Positions 1 through 15,400 of a stretch of DNA of 64,000 nucleotides are shown here, in pieces; within the stretch, counting starts at the first letter, position 1, and every line of letters begins with the position of its first letter. Both the position numbers and the translations under genes were made by a program. Below the pieces are notes generated by a model that made no database searches, was not told the origin of the DNA, and saw nothing but the letters and a program-made list of their open reading frames with translations. This DNA comes from Lottia gigantea (taxonomy: Eukaryota; Mollusca; Gastropoda; Lottiidae): the NCBI RefSeq assembly GCF_000327385.1, contig NW_008710663.1:759271-823270 (forward strand), read 5' to 3'.

Positions 1-3000
1 CAGAAGTCGGGGTAGGGTCGTATGATGTTAAGTCATGACATTGGAAGCCTATAGCATTATTCAGAAGTAATAATGATATAAATTACAGAACGGAATTATT
101 AATGCGGGCAAGGTCGTGCCTAGTGTAATAAACTTCTGAGAACGTGTTCAGACTCTGGACATGGTTGTAAGATTAAGTATTGATTGGGGTTTGATATTAA
201 CACATAATAATGGTAATAAAGTTGTAAGCCAATGGTGTAGAATTATACATGTTGGATATTAACAGTTTTTATTTGATTAAATAACGGCCTCTTTTTAAAT
301 TCTATTCAATATATTAGAGTTTTTGTTGGCATTGTTTATCTGTATTGATTAAAAATTTCCCCTTGTTAAGTTTATAATCTATGTGGACAATAAACTATCT
401 AAACAATATTTCTTTAGCTATATTATGAGGCCAGGATTGTTGATTACTGGTAGGTTGTTTTTGCCAGTCATATTTTGGTGGAATTAACCCGTGACTATTA
501 TTGTGATGCTTGGAAAACCTTTTTTTTTATCTAGAACTCAGATTCTCTGTCAATTTCTAGGTATCAGTGAGTCCACAGAAGCACTGGCCTGAATTACAAG
601 AAATAGAAATGAACTGCTGAACAAAATTTTGTTATGTAGACTGGATACATGATGACACTTTTGTGAGCTCTCAGCTCATGGAAAAAGTCACACTTATATA
701 TTTAAACAACAGATTTGTCATCAGTTGCCAAATTTACACCATGAACCATTTGCCAAATTTACCTACTTGTCACAAGTTGCCAGATTTACCCCAGGAACCA
801 GTTGCCAGATTTACCGCAGGAACCAATTGCCAGATTTTCTCTATTTACCAGTAAAAAAAACCCACAAAACTGAAGCTTAGTCCCTGTGGAAATACTAATT
901 CAACTAATATATTATTTAGTACCAGTGTAAATGGACTAACATTTTATACTGCCACTACTGACATTTGGATGTCTGTTGGAAATAAAAAATGAACTCTCAA
1001 AGACTTTCATCCCCTGAGACTCTACGCTTTAGTTGATTTGAACTAGTGATTATTATTCAACAAGTGTAACTGTGAGTGGTTATTTTGATAATCAATTTGA
1101 AGTGAAGAGAGAAGCAAGACAATAACAGTTAGTATGAGAGGAATTAAGATCTGTAGAAAACCTCCCCATAGTTTAACCAAGTCATCAGTTTAGTGAACTG
1201 GTTTTTCAGGTTTCTATTTCATTTTAGTACATTTAGGTTAAAATTAATCACCATACTGCTAACTGGCCAGATCTGGTCTTTGGAAGCTATTGACTTTCTC
1301 AAGATTATGCATGGAGACAAATCAAAATGATCATTTCACTTAAAACTGCCTTCTGTCTTTTTAGATCATCTAAGAGGTAAACAATTATCAGTCGGATTAT
1401 TACCCACAATATTCATAAAATTGAAGTGGATCCAACATTCATTGCTAAATATGGTCAAGTTGTATTAAAATGTAATACAAATGTATTTATTTATGTAAAT
1501 AAGGCATTTAATAAAGAATCTGAATTTGATATTAAATTTTATGTGTATCTGATATCTGCATAGCCTGATTGAATGTACATCACCTATATTTTCTATTGCT
1601 CCTAATTGATCTTACATAATGAGAGTGAAAGTTATGATAAACAGTATTCTTTCTTTGTTATCACCAGAGAAACAGCAAACAGCTTTCTATAGTTGTGAAA
1701 GCTATAATGTCATTGTTATGAAAGATGTGTAATTTTGCAGGTATCTCAGAAATGACAACAAAATACCCTACATTATCTTTTGCCCAGAATAACACCTTGA
1801 ACTTTATGTACTAAAATGTGTTTATAGAGTGCTATATTTATCATTGTAACTTTAATCTTGTTAGCAGAGTGCATGATCATTTGTAACTTTGTATATTCGA
1901 CAGTTTTCTCCTATTTTGCTATGTCTTGATCAATAGATTTGGGCTTGAATGAGTTTGTATTAAAAGATGTTACAATGCATTGTGTTTGAGTTATTGCCCT
2001 TGACTTTTAAAAAAATGCCATGATGGAAGCTTGAAAAAGTTCACAATGTTGATAAAACTTGGCATGCTGTGAAGTTGGCATAATTTGTATCAATGATTTT
2101 TGAGTTATTGCCCTTGCTATATCTTTTACAATCTATTATATTGAAATACTGATGTGGCAAGTTGTGGACATGTTTGGCCTTGCCAGGCAAGCAGAAAATT
2201 CATTTGGCCTGATCTTGCTTACTTATTTTTAGTCAATATTTATTTATTGAGATAAATGTTCATCCTGTACTAATATTTTGATGAATTAGTTTAATAGTAA
2301 GCCTATATAGTACTATTAATCACTTGACTATACTCCACTGTGGTACTCAACTATTGTACTCAACTAATTCATTACCAAATGGTCTCTTAGATAATGTCAG
2401 ATTTATTATGAACAATTGAGAATTAATTTGGAGGAATAGTTCATTCTAAACAATTTATACTATTCACTGTAGCTTCTATATACTAAGTCTAGTTATGAGA
2501 ACAATCATTCCAATTAGCTTTCTATTCAGATCTGACCTCATTTTCTATCAATAATGATAAATAAGTGTAGCTGAAGCTTCCTTAAACTTGGCTTGAAGCA
2601 GATTTCATTCAGATCTATTTGGCACCATTATGTTGTAAGAAAATTCAATGCTGATGATTGAGATTTGACCTTGCAAAGTAATTTAATATGTTATTTACTT
2701 ATGTAGGCCTACTCTGTATGTGCAACAGCTTTTCGCCATTTTTTGTCAAATGTTATTCATGAAACAAGTAATGTAAGCATATAATACAAATTACAAACAC
2801 TAAATACAAATTGATAACAATTCAAACTGACAATCAAAATATATCAAGATAAATAGGTAAATATAGGTAAAATGTAATTTACATTATATATATATAACAA
2901 TGGATAAAGATAAAAAGTTAAAATCTCTCTTCTACTTTCACTTTTAATGTAATGAGGCAAATTTTTTCATATATACACTGTTTCTTCAGGCCAGGATAAA

Positions 3001-4689
3001 TATTTCAGAAATGAACAAAAATGGAAGTGTTTCCTTCCCAATATGTAAACAATGTAGAATTCTAAGCTACATATTTCAGTATATATTCTTTAGCATTTTA
3101 ATCATTTGACTAATTGACTTGCATAATGTGGCATCAAAATAATATGTATACATGTCCATTATTACAGAATTTTACTTGCATAAACACAGAAGATATGTAT
3201 GGATATGAGATATATTCAGGAGAAGCTGTCTGAATTTCTGTTCCAAAATTTGTAGTTGATATAAATAACATGAAACTTGAACAGAAAATTGTAGGTTGTT
3301 GGCCATTTTCAAGTGGTATTCGCCTACCAATAACTGTGGACTGGTATAATTAGTACAACAATTACCATCTATTTCATCAACATTTCAACTTTTTGACCTT
3401 TACTTGTCATTACTCACTACAGGAATCCTACTAATGATAAGATTTATAGTGGACAGTATGGCTTAACCTTCTACCAACCAATATATCTCATTTAATGTTC
3501 TATACAACTAACAAATAGTTTCAAAAATACTCTGCCTTTTGATAGAAAATTATATTATATTCAGTCTAATTTTGAAATAAAATGGTCCAGTAGGTATACT
3601 TCCTTTTCGGTATCCAATTTTGCAGGTAAAGGGAATCATCACTATGCAGTGTCACATGAGGGAAATTTGGCTCATTATCAGTAGATACACTGTATCCCAT
3701 AAAAAAAGCAACTTAATACTCTATACATAAATTCTTAAATGGAAAATTTCTTTTGAAATTTTGATGACAAAGAAACAATTCTAAATGTATATCAAAGACT
3801 TTTCAAGTAAGAATAATTATTTTACCACATATTGCTTAATTTTTGTTAAAGTTTGAAAAATACTTTAAAATCGTGTGGATATTGATGAAAAAAGTTTTTT
3901 AAGGAATTTTTTATGCCGTTGATTGAATTGTTGGGGTTAAATCAAATAGCTAATGGACAATATATTACAATACTATACTTAATATTTTGATATAATACAT
4001 CTTTAAATTGATTTTTTAAATTTGATTGAAGTGATTCTGTATCTGCACTCATAATTTACATGACACCAATTATTGTCAAGTCACTTTGAATTTCAACCAC
4101 ATCAAAAGACAGGTTTTATATCCTCTGCTAGATTAAATTCTCCAGCTTCTATCTCTAGTAATTGTGTACAAAAGCAAATACAACCAATGATTAATGAAAT
4201 AAAAAATCTCTTGTGTGTGTTCTTAAAGAAACAGTACTAAGACTTTATTTCTCTCAAAGAACACTGATCTCATGTTTCATATGTAAGCTTCATTAAGCAC
4301 GCTAGAGTCAATTTAATGTATCTGTACTTTTTATTGTAATAAATGCATCAGGGCTGTTGCATTGACAACAATACACATGACAGTCATGTACAGCTCCATA
4401 ACCAATTTGAGTGTCTTTTTGAGTAGATTTTTATACATGATACATGATTTTAATTGACTCATAAGCTGGAAACCATCTGCCAAATGTTTCAAAGCCCTCT
4501 TTGATAGAATTGAATCCAAATTTAAATTGTAAAAATCATTTATTTTTAACATTCTGTTGAATTTTTTTACTTAAATATTGTCTACAGAAGACATAAATGT
4601 CAGATTTTGAAATTGATTTTTAATTTTTAAATCATAAAACATAGAAAATATTTGACAAAAGCATTAATTTAATCACTTAGTAAGGCAAT
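1..4689. other. non-coding AT-rich sequence
   Basis: No exon-like coding pattern was recognised on either strand. Short open frames are not supported by any family resemblance. It contains the 25-bp repeat at 723-845 and a short TA run near 2887. It may be intronic to the NALF gene. Confidence 0.4.
723..845. repeat. 25-bp minisatellite, five copies
   Basis: The unit is close to AGTTGCCAGATTTACC plus nine bases. Copies start at 723, 748, 775, 800 and 825. It gives a short spurious open frame rich in CQI/LPDLP. Confidence 0.8.
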
Positions 4690-5065
4690 TTTGTTGTTGA
4701 TTGCAGTGTAAGAAAGTTTCCATTCCTTTTTCAGAACAGTTTGAATTTGAACTGAGCTGAAAATTTCACTTTAATATGTAGGATTTTGCAATACCTCAAG
4801 CACACAGCCATCATAGAAGATGAAGTTCCATATAATACTGATGAGTTTCTAGTAGATAAAATAGTGACTTTCGTGTTGATTGCAAAAAGCCAGAAACTTG
4901 AAAGGAAGCCTTAGTTTTTATTCAAAGAACAGTTTGAGCTTGATTTGAGCTGAAAATTTGTTTTTCAGTTTGTCTAATTTTAGTGTTACGTAAAGCACTC
5001 AACCATCATAGTAGATGAAGTCCCATATATTATCAGGGAGTTTCTTGTAGATAAGAATATATTAC
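4690..5065. repeat. two-copy direct duplication, about 180-195 bp
   Basis: Landmarks recur in the same order: GTTGATTGCA (4695, 4875), GAACAGTTTGA (4734, 4927), GAGCTGAAAATTT, and CCATCATAG plus GATGAAGT (4808, 5003). The copies have diverged by substitutions and small indels, so the event is old. Confidence 0.7.
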
Positions 5066-7919
5066 TTCTAGAAAGGAAGAAAAAGGCATGTCAGAGACTT
5101 GGTAAAATAAAAACTTGACTCTTCTTTTCAAGAAGAATGAATATAGTTAGCTGAAAGATAAATGATCTCAGTTGGAATGAAAGACAGTAATAGTTTCACT
5201 AACATCTCATAATCTTCAGAATTTGAATTGAAAGCTCTCTAGAGAACACAGTTTAACCTTTGTACAGCCCACTTATAAATAAATTTAATTTTATTCTACA
5301 TTATTTAATTAATAGGTCTATAAATAATGCTATGTCATCACCTTTCTACATGGAAATCCCAGGTTGCCTCATTTTCATTTAAATTTGATGTGTTTTTGTC
5401 GTAGCTGCCGTCCCAGTGGCCTCAAGAGACGTGAATATAGTTGGATGTATGTGAAGTATGAAATAGAGCTAGAATTAAGGTATCAAGTACTGACAAAGGT
5501 CATTTTCATCCAGATGTTGACAGTTTACCACTTACCAAGATGATATTTTCAATCAAAAACTATTACACATGTATTTTTGTGTAATACCCAAATCCAGAGA
5601 CAAATTAATCTGGGATGTAAATTATTCAATGGATTTCAAATATTCCAGTGGATAGCCCAAGTAGTTTATAACATATTCAAAGTGCATTAGAAATATCACA
5701 TGGCAATTCAAGTTTATTTTAATTTCATTCTGACTGCACTTAATACATAATTAACACATTGCAACAACATTCTGATTAGATTAGAAGAAAGATTGAAGCA
5801 CAAGATCAATTCAGATTCATTATGAACATTATCACTACAGTCAATGTGCCTTCCAAACAGAATTTATTAGTATTCATAAGGTAATTAGATCACATTCAAT
5901 CCAGATTCTATCTGTATTATATTTATTCCTACTTTACTGAGCTACTACTGAGCTAGCTGACAGTGATGTTTTGTAATAGCCCAGTCACACTGAACTGCGA
6001 CATTTAGTGATCTTATGGTTACTAAAAATGTACTTGGTCGCTGGCAAACGTGAAGATAAATATTGCAAATCCCAAAACATTCCTCTTCAAGGTAAGACAT
6101 ATGTGACCACATTGTGTTCCCTAGGTGTGATTTAATTAAATATATGGGTTTGGTGCATTGTTGATGCTCTCTCTATTTCATAGCGATTATTGGTGGCAAT
6201 GCTGCCCATGGTATAGTATCTGACACTTCCTTCATGCTTATACCACGTTTATGGCAAGCTTAACATGCTCTGAGCTAAATTTCTATCGTCCTAGCAGCTC
6301 AGTAGGGATGCCTTTCCAGGGTGACATCAATTTTTCAAACTTAAAATTTCAAGCTACATGAACTGTAAAACTGTGATAATATGAGATATTAACTGATACA
6401 AATAGTCTAGTGATTCAAACAATAAACAATCCTACTGAACCACACCACTAAGATTAGTGTCAAGTTGCCAACAGGCAGAGTTCCAGACTTGGTGTTAGAA
6501 ATGCTAAAATAGGTTATAATTATAATCCATATAATCAGGGTTTCATTATATAATCATTAATATTCAGTCAAATGTGGTTATTTGAAGTTTGGAGTTTTAT
6601 GTCCTACTTTTCTGCACCATGTGGGTTATGAAGATGGGCAACGCCATGCAGGGTGCAATGAGGGAAATTTTGCCAGGACAGCAGCATTAGCCTGCTCTTT
6701 TTCTATTTTCAACTGTCAAGGGATCTTTAACGTGTACAGCCTGTAGCACATGGGGACTCGGTTTATTGTCCCATCCAAACGCCTAAAGGGCAATATTGTA
6801 AGTGTATCTGATATTTAATATATGTATGAGAAAATCTCATAAAAGATTCAGGGATTGGCGCCACTTTTGTTAGATAGACTTTGTAAAAGTTTTGAACTGG
6901 ATTGTGAAATACTATCCACATACATATATAATAAGTCGGTTTTATAATAATATAATCATTAATATTTACTCAAATATAGTGATAATAACAAATGATTTAC
7001 CACCTGAGGCTACCTGACTTTATCTTCTATCCTAGGAGTTCTATGGTTATGATTAATAAATAGAGTTTATCACCAGGCTCAGAAATAATATTCACAATGG
7101 CTGAATAAAGCTGAAAACAATGACCAATTCAAGGCACTGCAGGTCATAAAATTGTTGCAAATTAAACATGTTTCAAAATCAATTTATTTTTCTGGACTGA
7201 AGGAATTAATATTCATTTAGCTTTTTGAAAATTAGAATAAATAGATGTTACATTATGGAAATTAAGACATTTTAGTAATGGCTGATCTTTGAAATAGGGA
7301 GGGCTAGATACAAAGAATTTGTCAATAGTTCTTTCAATTTCAGTGGATTTTGAGCTTTGTATCTAAAGAAAAGTATAAAGCTGGTATTAGACTGATTTGA
7401 CTGTTTTTCTACTGGTATATGCAAAATGATTTCTACTTTGAGTATATAATAATAGCAGGTCTATATATTTATAGTAGGTATGAAAATATATTTATTGGTT
7501 TAATGATTAGGATTATTGTAAAATAATTTACAGACGTTGTAAGACACTGTAAAAAAATATCCATTATGTATCTTCAGTGTCTGTTTCGGACATCAAATTC
7601 TCATCAGGGACTCAATTTCCAACATTTGGACATTTATGTACGAGACAAGTATGCAAAGCGCTAATCAATAGCAAGAAGTAAGAAAACAAATTCTACCATA
7701 CCAGGACTTAACAAAATGGATTATCTTTCCATATCTATCCTTCACTTCTGTATACAATACTTGTTATAGGATGCCTGCTGTTTCTATGGTTCTCAGTAAA
7801 AGTGAATTCTTTCTCCTGAAAACAAAACATTTGAATTTGATTAATTGCTATTGTGCAACGGAAGTGGATATATTTTAAAGGGCAAAAAAGATCTCATTAA
7901 GCTAAAATAAAATCTTTAT
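5066..7919. other. non-coding AT-rich sequence
   Basis: Nothing coding was recognised. The only structured part is the dispersed repeat at 6590-6790. Confidence 0.4.
6590..6790 (+). repeat. dispersed repeat copy (same family as 16735-16945)
   Basis: It contains GGGATCTTTAACGTG, GCCTGTAGCACATGGGGACT and TATTGTCCCATCC. The block GCCTGTAG(C/T)ACA(T/C)(G/A)GGGACTC followed by a TGTCCCA block recurs at 16768-16806. I associate this wording with a repeat common in mollusc genomes; the family name is not certain. Confidence 0.5.
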
Positions 7920-8345
7920 TGTTTATAAATAGGGGAGCTGAAACAAGACATTGTAAGCTTAAACAAGTCTTGTGGAGCAGAAGTGAGTACTGAGAAACTT
8001 GAAACAAGTCATCTGAAGCTCAAATACGTAATATAAACTGTAAAGACAGTAAGGACTAAGTAGAAACAAGTCATGTAAAGCTGAAAAAAAAAACTGTGGA
8101 GCTGAAAATTACCACAAGTATGTCCTGTGGTGCTGACAAGTCTCATGAAGCATAACACTTTGTAACCCAGGCCAGTGCTTTAATGAGACTATGTTCTCAT
8201 CACCATCTAATACTATGAAGCTGAAATTAATCAAATAAGTTCTGTTGAGCTGAAAGAAATCAACTAGAGCTGAAATCAATCTTATAGAGCTAGGATAAAT
8301 GTCAAGTGACTAGGATGAAGTCTGCAGTAGAATTCTAATGAGTTA
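7920..8345. repeat. degenerate minisatellite, unit about 25-35 bp
   Basis: Variants of GAGCTGAAACAAGTC recur about a dozen times with irregular spacing. Divergence is high. Confidence 0.55.
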
Positions 8346-9059
8346 AAACTACAAGTGTGACTATCTGGTGTGATTTATGTGGAAAAGGTCAGACAACAAT
8401 TGATACTGATTATTGAGAATTGAACTGTGATTGTTGAATTTCATCAATAAATTAGAGAATAAACACCCTGAGTTTAAACTTATAACATTTACTCACCAGT
8501 GACTTGTAGTTATTACAAATTAATTATTGATGACTTTAACTTGAGTTATTGATATTCATATAATAAAATCTTTACTGCCATGGCTAATCAAGTTAAATTA
8601 CTGTGCAATGTACGGAATAGAGATGAAATTTTGATTTATTTGATGATTTTATAATTTTGTATTTGATATTAATCTGTCAATTTACAAATCTCAACTCATT
8701 ACTCATAAATACAAAAAAAAAAATATCTGTGTTTTCATTGGCTGAACAAATTTAGTTACATTTTATATAGCCGAGTTGATATTTGTTGTTGCTAATCATC
8801 TGTTGGCTAGGTGGGGTATGGTAGGCTGAAATCCCCAAATTTACAAGTTTGATTGCTGCAGATTGGCTAATTAAGATGTAGACTGGTATCGCCTAATTTG
8901 GCAGATATTTCTATTGTGTTCTATTCTAGTGGTTATTTTTTTTTTATTTTATTGATTTTATTGAATTTCTTTGTGTCATAGTTTGTGATATACTTGCAAG
9001 TAGCTTATCAGATGAAAAAATAACAGTCTAATTTCTAGATTGATTATCTAGATAGCAAG
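8346..9059. other. non-coding AT-rich sequence
   Basis: No exon or repeat was recognised apart from A- and T-runs. Confidence 0.4.
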
Positions 9060-9490
9060 ACAATTTATATCAACCTGCCTCCCAGTTAGCCAGACAGTTA
9101 TCAAATGTTATCTGCAGGCTTTCTAGACACTTATCAATTATTAACAAAATGGTTTCCAGACAATGTTATCGAGACAGCCAAACATTTATTAATTATTATG
9201 TACATACCAAATAGACAGCCAGATAGTTCTTCAATACTATCTTCATGCAATCTGGACAGTTCTTCATTACTATATTCTAATCTAGACAGCCACAGACATC
9301 TATGTTATCAACATGTTATGTAGCTAGACAGTTATTAATTATGGCCTACTTGCTATCTAGACATCCAGACAGACATTTTTCTTATCTACATGCTATGCAG
9401 ATAGACAGTAAAGTTGTTAATTACTATATACTGTCTAGAAATCCTGACAGACACTTATTATCTCCATGATACACAGACAGTCTGAACACC
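9060..9490. repeat. degenerate tandem repeat with TCTAGACAG/CAGACAG motif
   Basis: CAGACAGTTATTA-like and CTAGACA motifs recur every 20-60 bases through the block. The small open frame 9105-9323 is inside this repeat and is not supported as a gene. Confidence 0.5.
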
Positions 9491-12400
9491 TCTTATTTAT
9501 TATAATGTTATCATAGTAATGATTTTCTTCCTGACTAGTATAGTGAAATTCAAAAAGACATTCATATCCAAAAACACTGTAAATTAAAATATTGGATCAA
9601 ATTTCTTCTTGGTATAGGTGATATTTTTTTAAACCTGACCATTAATGATATTTTTATAATTGAAATGTAATATGTGCCTGGTATAATGTACTTTAAGAGA
9701 AACATGTCAACAACCTGAGACTATTTATGAGACTAATTAAAGTTCAATGTCCTCTCCGATAATATCAACATAAGTTATTATTCAACAATGCCATATGAAA
9801 TTGATCAAAAACCAACTATTATTGATTTCTAAGAGATTTTGATTCTGTAACTTTTGTATAGGAATATCAGTGTTATAATTTAATGATTTAAAATCTTATT
9901 GGCAAGCTTTATATAGTATGGAAGCTCTCTGTCCACATCTATTTTAGGAACAATGACTGTAATAACAGTATTGTCAGCTATTCCTGGATTCACGTCAATG
10001 ATAAACATTGCCTTAATTGAAAATAGTGATTAAATGTCTTAGAATTTAACTCCAAACTTGACAAATTATTTAATGATTTTCACCGTTAAAATGCATTGAA
10101 CATACGTGCAATGAATTGACTATTAGTAATTTACAAATTGTTTTGAAGCGTAAACTAGACTAGGAATTTTTTATTGGTTATAAACAAAGGTGTCTGCAAT
10201 CTTTGGTCTTGAGTTCTTTTGCTTGATATTCATATACTCTTCGCTTTATATAAATTTTCTTAGTACAGGTCTTGTTTCTTCCTGCAAGTAGATCTGGAAG
10301 CTATGGCACCAGTACATATTTGGTAATTGTGAAATTAATGAAAATCATACTCAAATAAGGAACTATATGTTTTGAACATTCTTCTTTTGTTGAAATTTTG
10401 GGTCCATTTTAGTTATCAAAATAAAAGTTGGGTCATCTGTAAAATTCAGAAGTAGCCTTATATCTTGCCAATTAGTGATATTTTCTGGATTTTGTCAATT
10501 TTGTTTTGGGTCATTCCATTTTGGTAGAGAGAGTTCTTTGTTACCTTGTAACAATGTTTTTAGTTTATTTTCCATCATATAAGTCTGGAAGCATGAAGAA
10601 AAAATTGTTTTGCAATATCAAAGGTTAGGAAAGAATCCAGCTTGAAATCAATATTGATTTTTTATTCTTGGCAACAGATTTTAAAATGGAAGGTATTTTT
10701 TTAAGACAGTCACTTCATCAAGTGAACAGTACCGTTCCCAGTGGAGTCATGTCTGTTCAGAATTACACCAAATTTCAGCCATACCATTACTTATTTAATA
10801 AAGTATGTTATATAACCTAATTTTCACCAAGACTGGTATTTAAGATTGTAGATTATGATATAATAAGATAGGGTTTTACAGACCATGTCATATCAACCTA
10901 GCCAATCACTGTCTAGTAGACACTACCACCATCAGTCTGATGGCATCAGATTGACTTGTATCAGACGTCATGGTTTCTCAGATGCTGTGTCAAGTATTTA
11001 TGCTTTATGTTTTTTGCTTAACAATTAAGTTTCGTACAAATTTGATAAAAAACTAATCCCTTACCTGCTAATTATATTCATTACATTGATGATCTTTCCC
11101 ATAATTCTATTCAGTGAATACCATTGAGGAAGTCTGACCCTTACCTTCATGACAAACAGAGAAAGAGGAAGGGATAACCAAGACATTAGATAACTGAGAA
11201 TATCAAATGACATTGTTTCAATTGTAATTGCTGTCTGAGAAACGTAACATTTCCAACAATTTTTCCTCAAATATGTAAATGGTAGGATATCCAAATTTTG
11301 ATGATAATCAGAATTTACTGGTAGTTTTACTACTAACATACAATCAATTAGTAGTCTTGTACACTAAGTAAATATTGTTAATACATATAGAATGTTAACC
11401 AGTGCATCTTGTCTGTAACTACCGAACATGCATATTTTTTTCTGATATTAATCACACACTGTTCTTTTTTAACTCACTTAAATACCTGGAGGTACTTAAT
11501 TTTAGCTGATTGTTGCACATTTCAGAAAGAATTTGCTGTTGGTTTGTAAGATTGGCTCTAGTCTGCACTTTTCAGAAAGAAGAGGTTTGCTCTGCTCATC
11601 TATATGTAACTCCAAACGGTCTTGTTTTATACCTTTACATAAGACTATTTAAATAATGTGCATATAAATGGATAAAAAAAACTGCTGGAAGTCATAGGTA
11701 CGTTAAAATGATCTTAATGAATAAGTAAGATTTGTCAAAGATTTCAGCAAAGCGACTGAATTCAAACAGTTGATTGTATCTCTTCAGAACATTTTTGAAA
11801 AAGACAGAAAAGATGTGTGATATGGAATCAGGCAATTTTACCCAATCAACACTATAGTTGAATGTCTTGATGTCAAACTAGTTGCCCAGGATTACCAAAA
11901 GTCTGCAGGCTATAAGAAGGTTTGACAAACTATAGAACTGATCTCCTGTAGTGAGTGAATCCATGGTTACCTGATTTGTTATGTCATTAAATATAGCTAG
12001 CTGAATAATTCTACTCCTCTATTACTATCCATCTATTTACTTGAACTTAACTTTACCTCCAGCTATCTGTCTCTGATCGATAATTTCTAAATTAATAAGA
12101 GCTCAATATTTATTCATTTAGGATGAAATATTTAGGCTAATTACATATAATTGTTAATAGATGTAGCTTGTATGTTTGATAGTAAAAATAATGCTAATAA
12201 TTAATAATGATAATAATGATGATTATCAATAATAATAATTGTGATTTGTCACAGTCAAAGGTTACAGGACAAATATTATTTCTAATCAATTATTAATGGT
12301 TCAATAAGCTTTTTATATAAAGAGATGTGGTATAAAATTAAAAATCTTTACAGAAATCAGACTATTGTTGTCTTACACTCATCTTTCAACAAACTGTGTT

Positions 12401-15400
12401 TTCTGTGACCTAAATCTATGCTATCTACAGTAATTTTCAGACAGAAGTGACCCATTGTTTGTGCAAAAATTTCAGTTGATAGAGCTCAATCTATTCTCTG
12501 TAATCAGATGTAAACTTTGTCTATAATTGGATCAAAACAGAAGTGGCATCAGCTTAAATTTTCCACACATCAGAATTGAACCTGATAGATGCTCAGCTTG
12601 CAAGTTATTAATGTTTGAAATTTTGGCACAAATCATTATGTTATTGAACTACATACTAAATAAAAGTACATAGAATGATTTTAGTCCAGAATAATAATTT
12701 ATAATAAAACAATTATCTTATAAAGGTCCTATAAGAAGTAATGTCAGCATGTCTGATTAAGTGTTAGTTAGTATTGTAATGTGATTAGTAGGCTGACAAC
12801 GGAAGGAAACAAGTTGGTTTAAACTGCCGTTACTGTCACGCTATAAACATCTTAAACACTGACGTCAATTTTGACTAATAAATACAAGTCACAATAGTCT
12901 CTTCTAACTGTGTTTTAACAAGGTGTGACACCCTGGCATTATCAGGCTGACAAAAGGACTAGAAAAACATAATCTAGGGAATTCCTAGCTTCCAATATTG
13001 GATTCCATTAGATTTCACTACCAAATGACATGAAGATTTGCTACCAATTTATCTTGTTTTTAACCTTTAGAGACCTGCAAAATAGTCAATCAATATTTGT
13101 AAAATCTTTAGTCTGTATACTAAGCAAAGAGTTCAAGTGCTCACTTTCTTGGGATTTTTTTGGTTCTGATAGTCTTTGCAGTGAATTAATGATTTTTTAA
13201 TCATAGAAACCTAAAAATGTTCATCAGTTTGTTTAGTGTAACTTGGGTGGATTTAAATCCCAACCGCCTTACTGCTAATAATAAATTGCGTAAGTATTGT
13301 ATATTTAAAGATTTCATACTACAAAACAAAACGTTTTCAATTTGGCAGATTTTTGGTGACAGCAATATTATGGAATCATAGATTTAAAAAAAATAAACAG
13401 TATTTAGTTATTTATTAGCAGATTGGGCAGTTTGGATGTAAAACTCTCCAGTGTTAATAATCAATTGATAAAATTAGCTGAAACCTACTCTAAGCAGATA
13501 ACATGAATTATTAAGCATGGATGAATGTTAAATCATTTCATTATACATTGTCTGTGGATTTTCAACCTTGTCCTAGATTGTAGGTTGAAGGGGCTTCCAT
13601 GGAAAAAGCATCTCATTGATAAGAAAATAAACTGAGGCTCTTATACTTATCATAATGTGTTTTAAAACACATGTTTCTTATAGTATTGAATATTTTAATA
13701 ATATTCCCATCAGCTGCAGTATATCTCAGAAGCAACCTTGAGCTATAATGACCTTGAATAATTGCATTGTTTAAGCATACAATAGATATAAGTGCACTAT
13801 TGTCTTTTTCTTGTATTTGAAAGGACATTGTGAAAGTTGGAGAATTGCCAAATGGTATTACATGTAGTTTATATCAGTGATGTTACATGATGGAATGTGT
13901 TTTTATTACACTTTTCTATATTGACCTCGACCATTACTCCAGCAAATTCAATAGATTTGATCTGAAGAATGAAAGTCCTATTATATGAGCAATATATATT
14001 TTCATGCAATTGTATAGGTTACTTCTGATTGGGCCAGTCATCTCAGTTATTTTGTTGATGACTTTTCTGGTCCCTCAGGTCATTCTTCAACTTAACAGCT
14101 TTGAGTTTTTGAATTCGAAGACTTTATTGTTTTGGAGCTTCACTGAAAGAAGTACTATGGTGAGTTTTGCTACCCTTGTAGAACACCTGATGGATGTCAC
14201 TTTAAAACTGGCTTGTAAACTCAGAGAGTCTACATATCTAATATTGTATATTTGGCACTTTTATTATTTCATTTCATTTTGTTCTGAGGATAATAACTCA
14301 TTGTTAACCATGTTGAGTTGTTATAAATGGTGGCAAATCTTTTCTCTGAAAACGAGCATCTGTAAACAATGAATTGTTCAACTCAAGGATGAATTCTTGG
14401 TATTTTCCCATGATGGATTGATATATTGACCACCCACTACATAATTCTATTAACAAAAAAATGGCTCTGTTCTTGTGTATTTCATCATTACACAAATGCA
14501 TGTTAATGTTCAGTAATTTGACGGAAACAATGTTATGTAAATATAAATGCTTTGTAAATGAATGGATTGTTTACATTGTAAATTAAATTACAAGTGATCT
14601 GGAAATTCTTCTTGTGTTTCTGTTACAAGGTAATTGGTTAATGTTTTTCTTCACCTGTTCTGTTGATAAAATCTTAGTTCTGTTGAATGAATGGTGGAAT
14701 ATCAAATCATATATTGATAAAATTGGAATGTTAATTACTGTTTGATTTCTGTGTTTCTCACTTTGTAACTATAGGGATTTGGTACAATGTTAATAAGATA
14801 ACATGAATATCAAGTTTTATTGTTGTCTTCCAAGATGAGATTGTATACAACATACATCAAATGAACATCACTAACTGTGGCTCTCCATAAGTATCGAAAG
14901 TGTAAAAACAGAGTAACAGTTAATTTTGGATTGCCCATGAAATACAAATGTATGAAAGGTTTACTTCAAGTTACCAAACTCTTTCTAAAAAGGAAGCTTT
15001 TTTTGCTTGATCTTAAATCTTCAAAACTCTGTTTCTATGTAGCCATATTGGAGTGCTCACATCCCCATAGCTTATAGTTATTTATACATTTGAAACAGTG
15101 TTTTTATGATTTGGTTACTTAATATTCCTTTTCCATTTCTGTTGAATCCTATACAGAACCATAAATGATTATATTATAATGTGGACATCTGATAGGCCAA
15201 ACTTCAGTATAGTACACAATTGCTGTGGTTGGAAAGAAATTTTTGTTAAACTTGGAATTCAATGTATTAAGAAATGATGGCTTGCAACATCATATAACTT
15301 CAGTTACAATATAAACCAGACATGAAAACAAACATTATTCAAGAGTTAGATCATTTCATAATAATTCTTTCAACTATACTCTTCTTAACTTTAATTGAAG

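Noticed and set aside
14004-14372. 122-codon hydrophobic open frame on the plus strand
   Set aside because: Considered as an N-terminal membrane exon of the NALF gene, but no residue pattern of that family appears and AT-rich DNA readily gives hydrophobic frames.
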